Below, piece by piece: positions 63,361 to 64,000 of a stretch of 64,000 bases of DNA; the first letter of the stretch is position 1; each line of letters begins with the position of its first letter. The stretch is from Geotrypetes seraphini (lineage: Eukaryota > Chordata > Amphibia > Gymnophiona > Dermophiidae), in NCBI RefSeq assembly GCF_902459505.1, contig NC_047084.1, positions 461,844,140-461,908,139 of the forward strand, read 5' to 3'. A program made the translations under genes and the position numbers. The notes below the pieces were generated by a model. That model did not search any database. It worked only from the letters and a program-made list of their open reading frames with translations, and was not told the origin of the DNA.

Positions 63361-64000
63361 TAGGGTTACCAGACATCCGTGTAAACTTGGACATGTCCTC
63401 TTTTTCGAGGACTGTCTGGGGTGCCCCAGACGGTTTTTTGAAAAATGGGGGAGTCTGTCCGGGTTTAACCGGCTCGTCCGACTCCCCCACCTGTTTCTCC
63501 AGCCCCCTCCCTCCATGCTGTTTCTCCAGCCCCCCTCCCCTCCCTCCTCCGAGCTCCGATGCTGCTTCCCCTCACGATCTCTCCGATCTCCGATGCTGCT
63601 ATCTTCTCACGATCTCTCTATCTCCTGACTCCCTCTCCTACCTCCTCCCTAGCCAGCTGCTATAATTAATCTTTGGGTAGCAGGCAGCAGCAACAATGAG
63701 GTGAGCCTGCTACTGCTGGCAGGGCAGGATTAATTCGTTGAGGGCCCTTAGGCACACAAGTACACTGGGCCCCTTGCCCCACCCCACCCCCACCATGTGC
63801 CCAGGCGGAAACAGGAAGCTGTGTCAGAGGGAAGCTTTGGGAAGCAGCACTACTTGCACAATTACAGTTCCCGTTGCCTTTCTTACCCATGTTGCTTGCT
63901 TGTCTTACTTTCTGTCGATGGGGGGGCCGCGTTGCGGAACGGGGTGGGGCCCGTGTGGCCGATTGGGGTGGCTGATCGATGCTGGAGAGGTCCATCGCCG
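63361..64000. mobile_element. hAT-type element (TAGGGTTACCAGA end), runs off window
   Basis: Starts TAGGGTTACCAGACATCC, then tggacatgtcctctttttcg, the same family as 61700. A ccctccct-rich tract follows (63510-63640), as in relatives. The right end lies beyond the window. Confidence 0.65.

Overview
This 64 kb window looks like vertebrate nuclear DNA that is mostly transposable-element sediment. There is no bacterial gene organisation, and all long reading frames belong to mobile elements. CR1, L2-like and L1-like LINEs, a DIRS tyrosine-recombinase retroelement, tRNA-derived SINEs and many short non-autonomous hAT, pogo-type and Harbinger-like elements occur together. That mix points to a non-mammalian tetrapod, most likely an amphibian such as a caecilian. 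The taxon is an inference from element content, not something read directly.

Layout: 1-5.7 kb holds an L2 3' end, a decayed L1 and a 2.5 kb CR1 inserted in that L1's 3' UTR. 5.7-15.2 kb is low-complexity DNA, a GC-rich minisatellite, a near-perfect 71-bp-arm hairpin and nested hAT-type elements with recognisable 8-bp target duplications. 15.2-18.05 kb has L1 and CR1 remnants, local tandem duplications and a solo-LTR-like unit. 18.1-23.5 kb is the cleanest gene-bearing unit: a 5.4 kb L1-type LINE with both reading frames open and identical 16-bp target duplications. 23.5-27.3 kb holds CR1, L1 and SINE remnants and further TIR elements. 27.4-33.9 kb is a minus-strand L1 with a 16-bp target duplication and a nested L2-like LINE. 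33.9-46.7 kb is mixed non-autonomous DNA elements and LINE fragments. It also contains the only plausible host feature, a CpG island with CCAAT and GC boxes and a splice donor near 36.85-37.08 kb. 46.7-53.35 kb is a decayed DIRS element. Inside its recombinase region sits a younger 1.7 kb relative with inverted repeats and only a recombinase frame. 53.4-64 kb has a possible Penelope-derived piece, CR1, L2 and SINE pieces, an L2 copy carrying two nested TIR elements, further hAT elements and an L1 5' part.

No complete host protein-coding gene, tRNA, rRNA or CRISPR array could be supported. The genes here act as independent replicative units. The LINE ORF1 RNA-binding protein and ORF2 endonuclease/reverse transcriptase would work together on their own RNA. 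The TIR elements carry no transposase and would depend on enzymes encoded elsewhere. Nesting gives a relative chronology: the L1 at 18-23 kb and the inner DIRS-type element are among the youngest insertions, while the 0.5-3 kb L1 and the outer DIRS are older hosts of later insertions.
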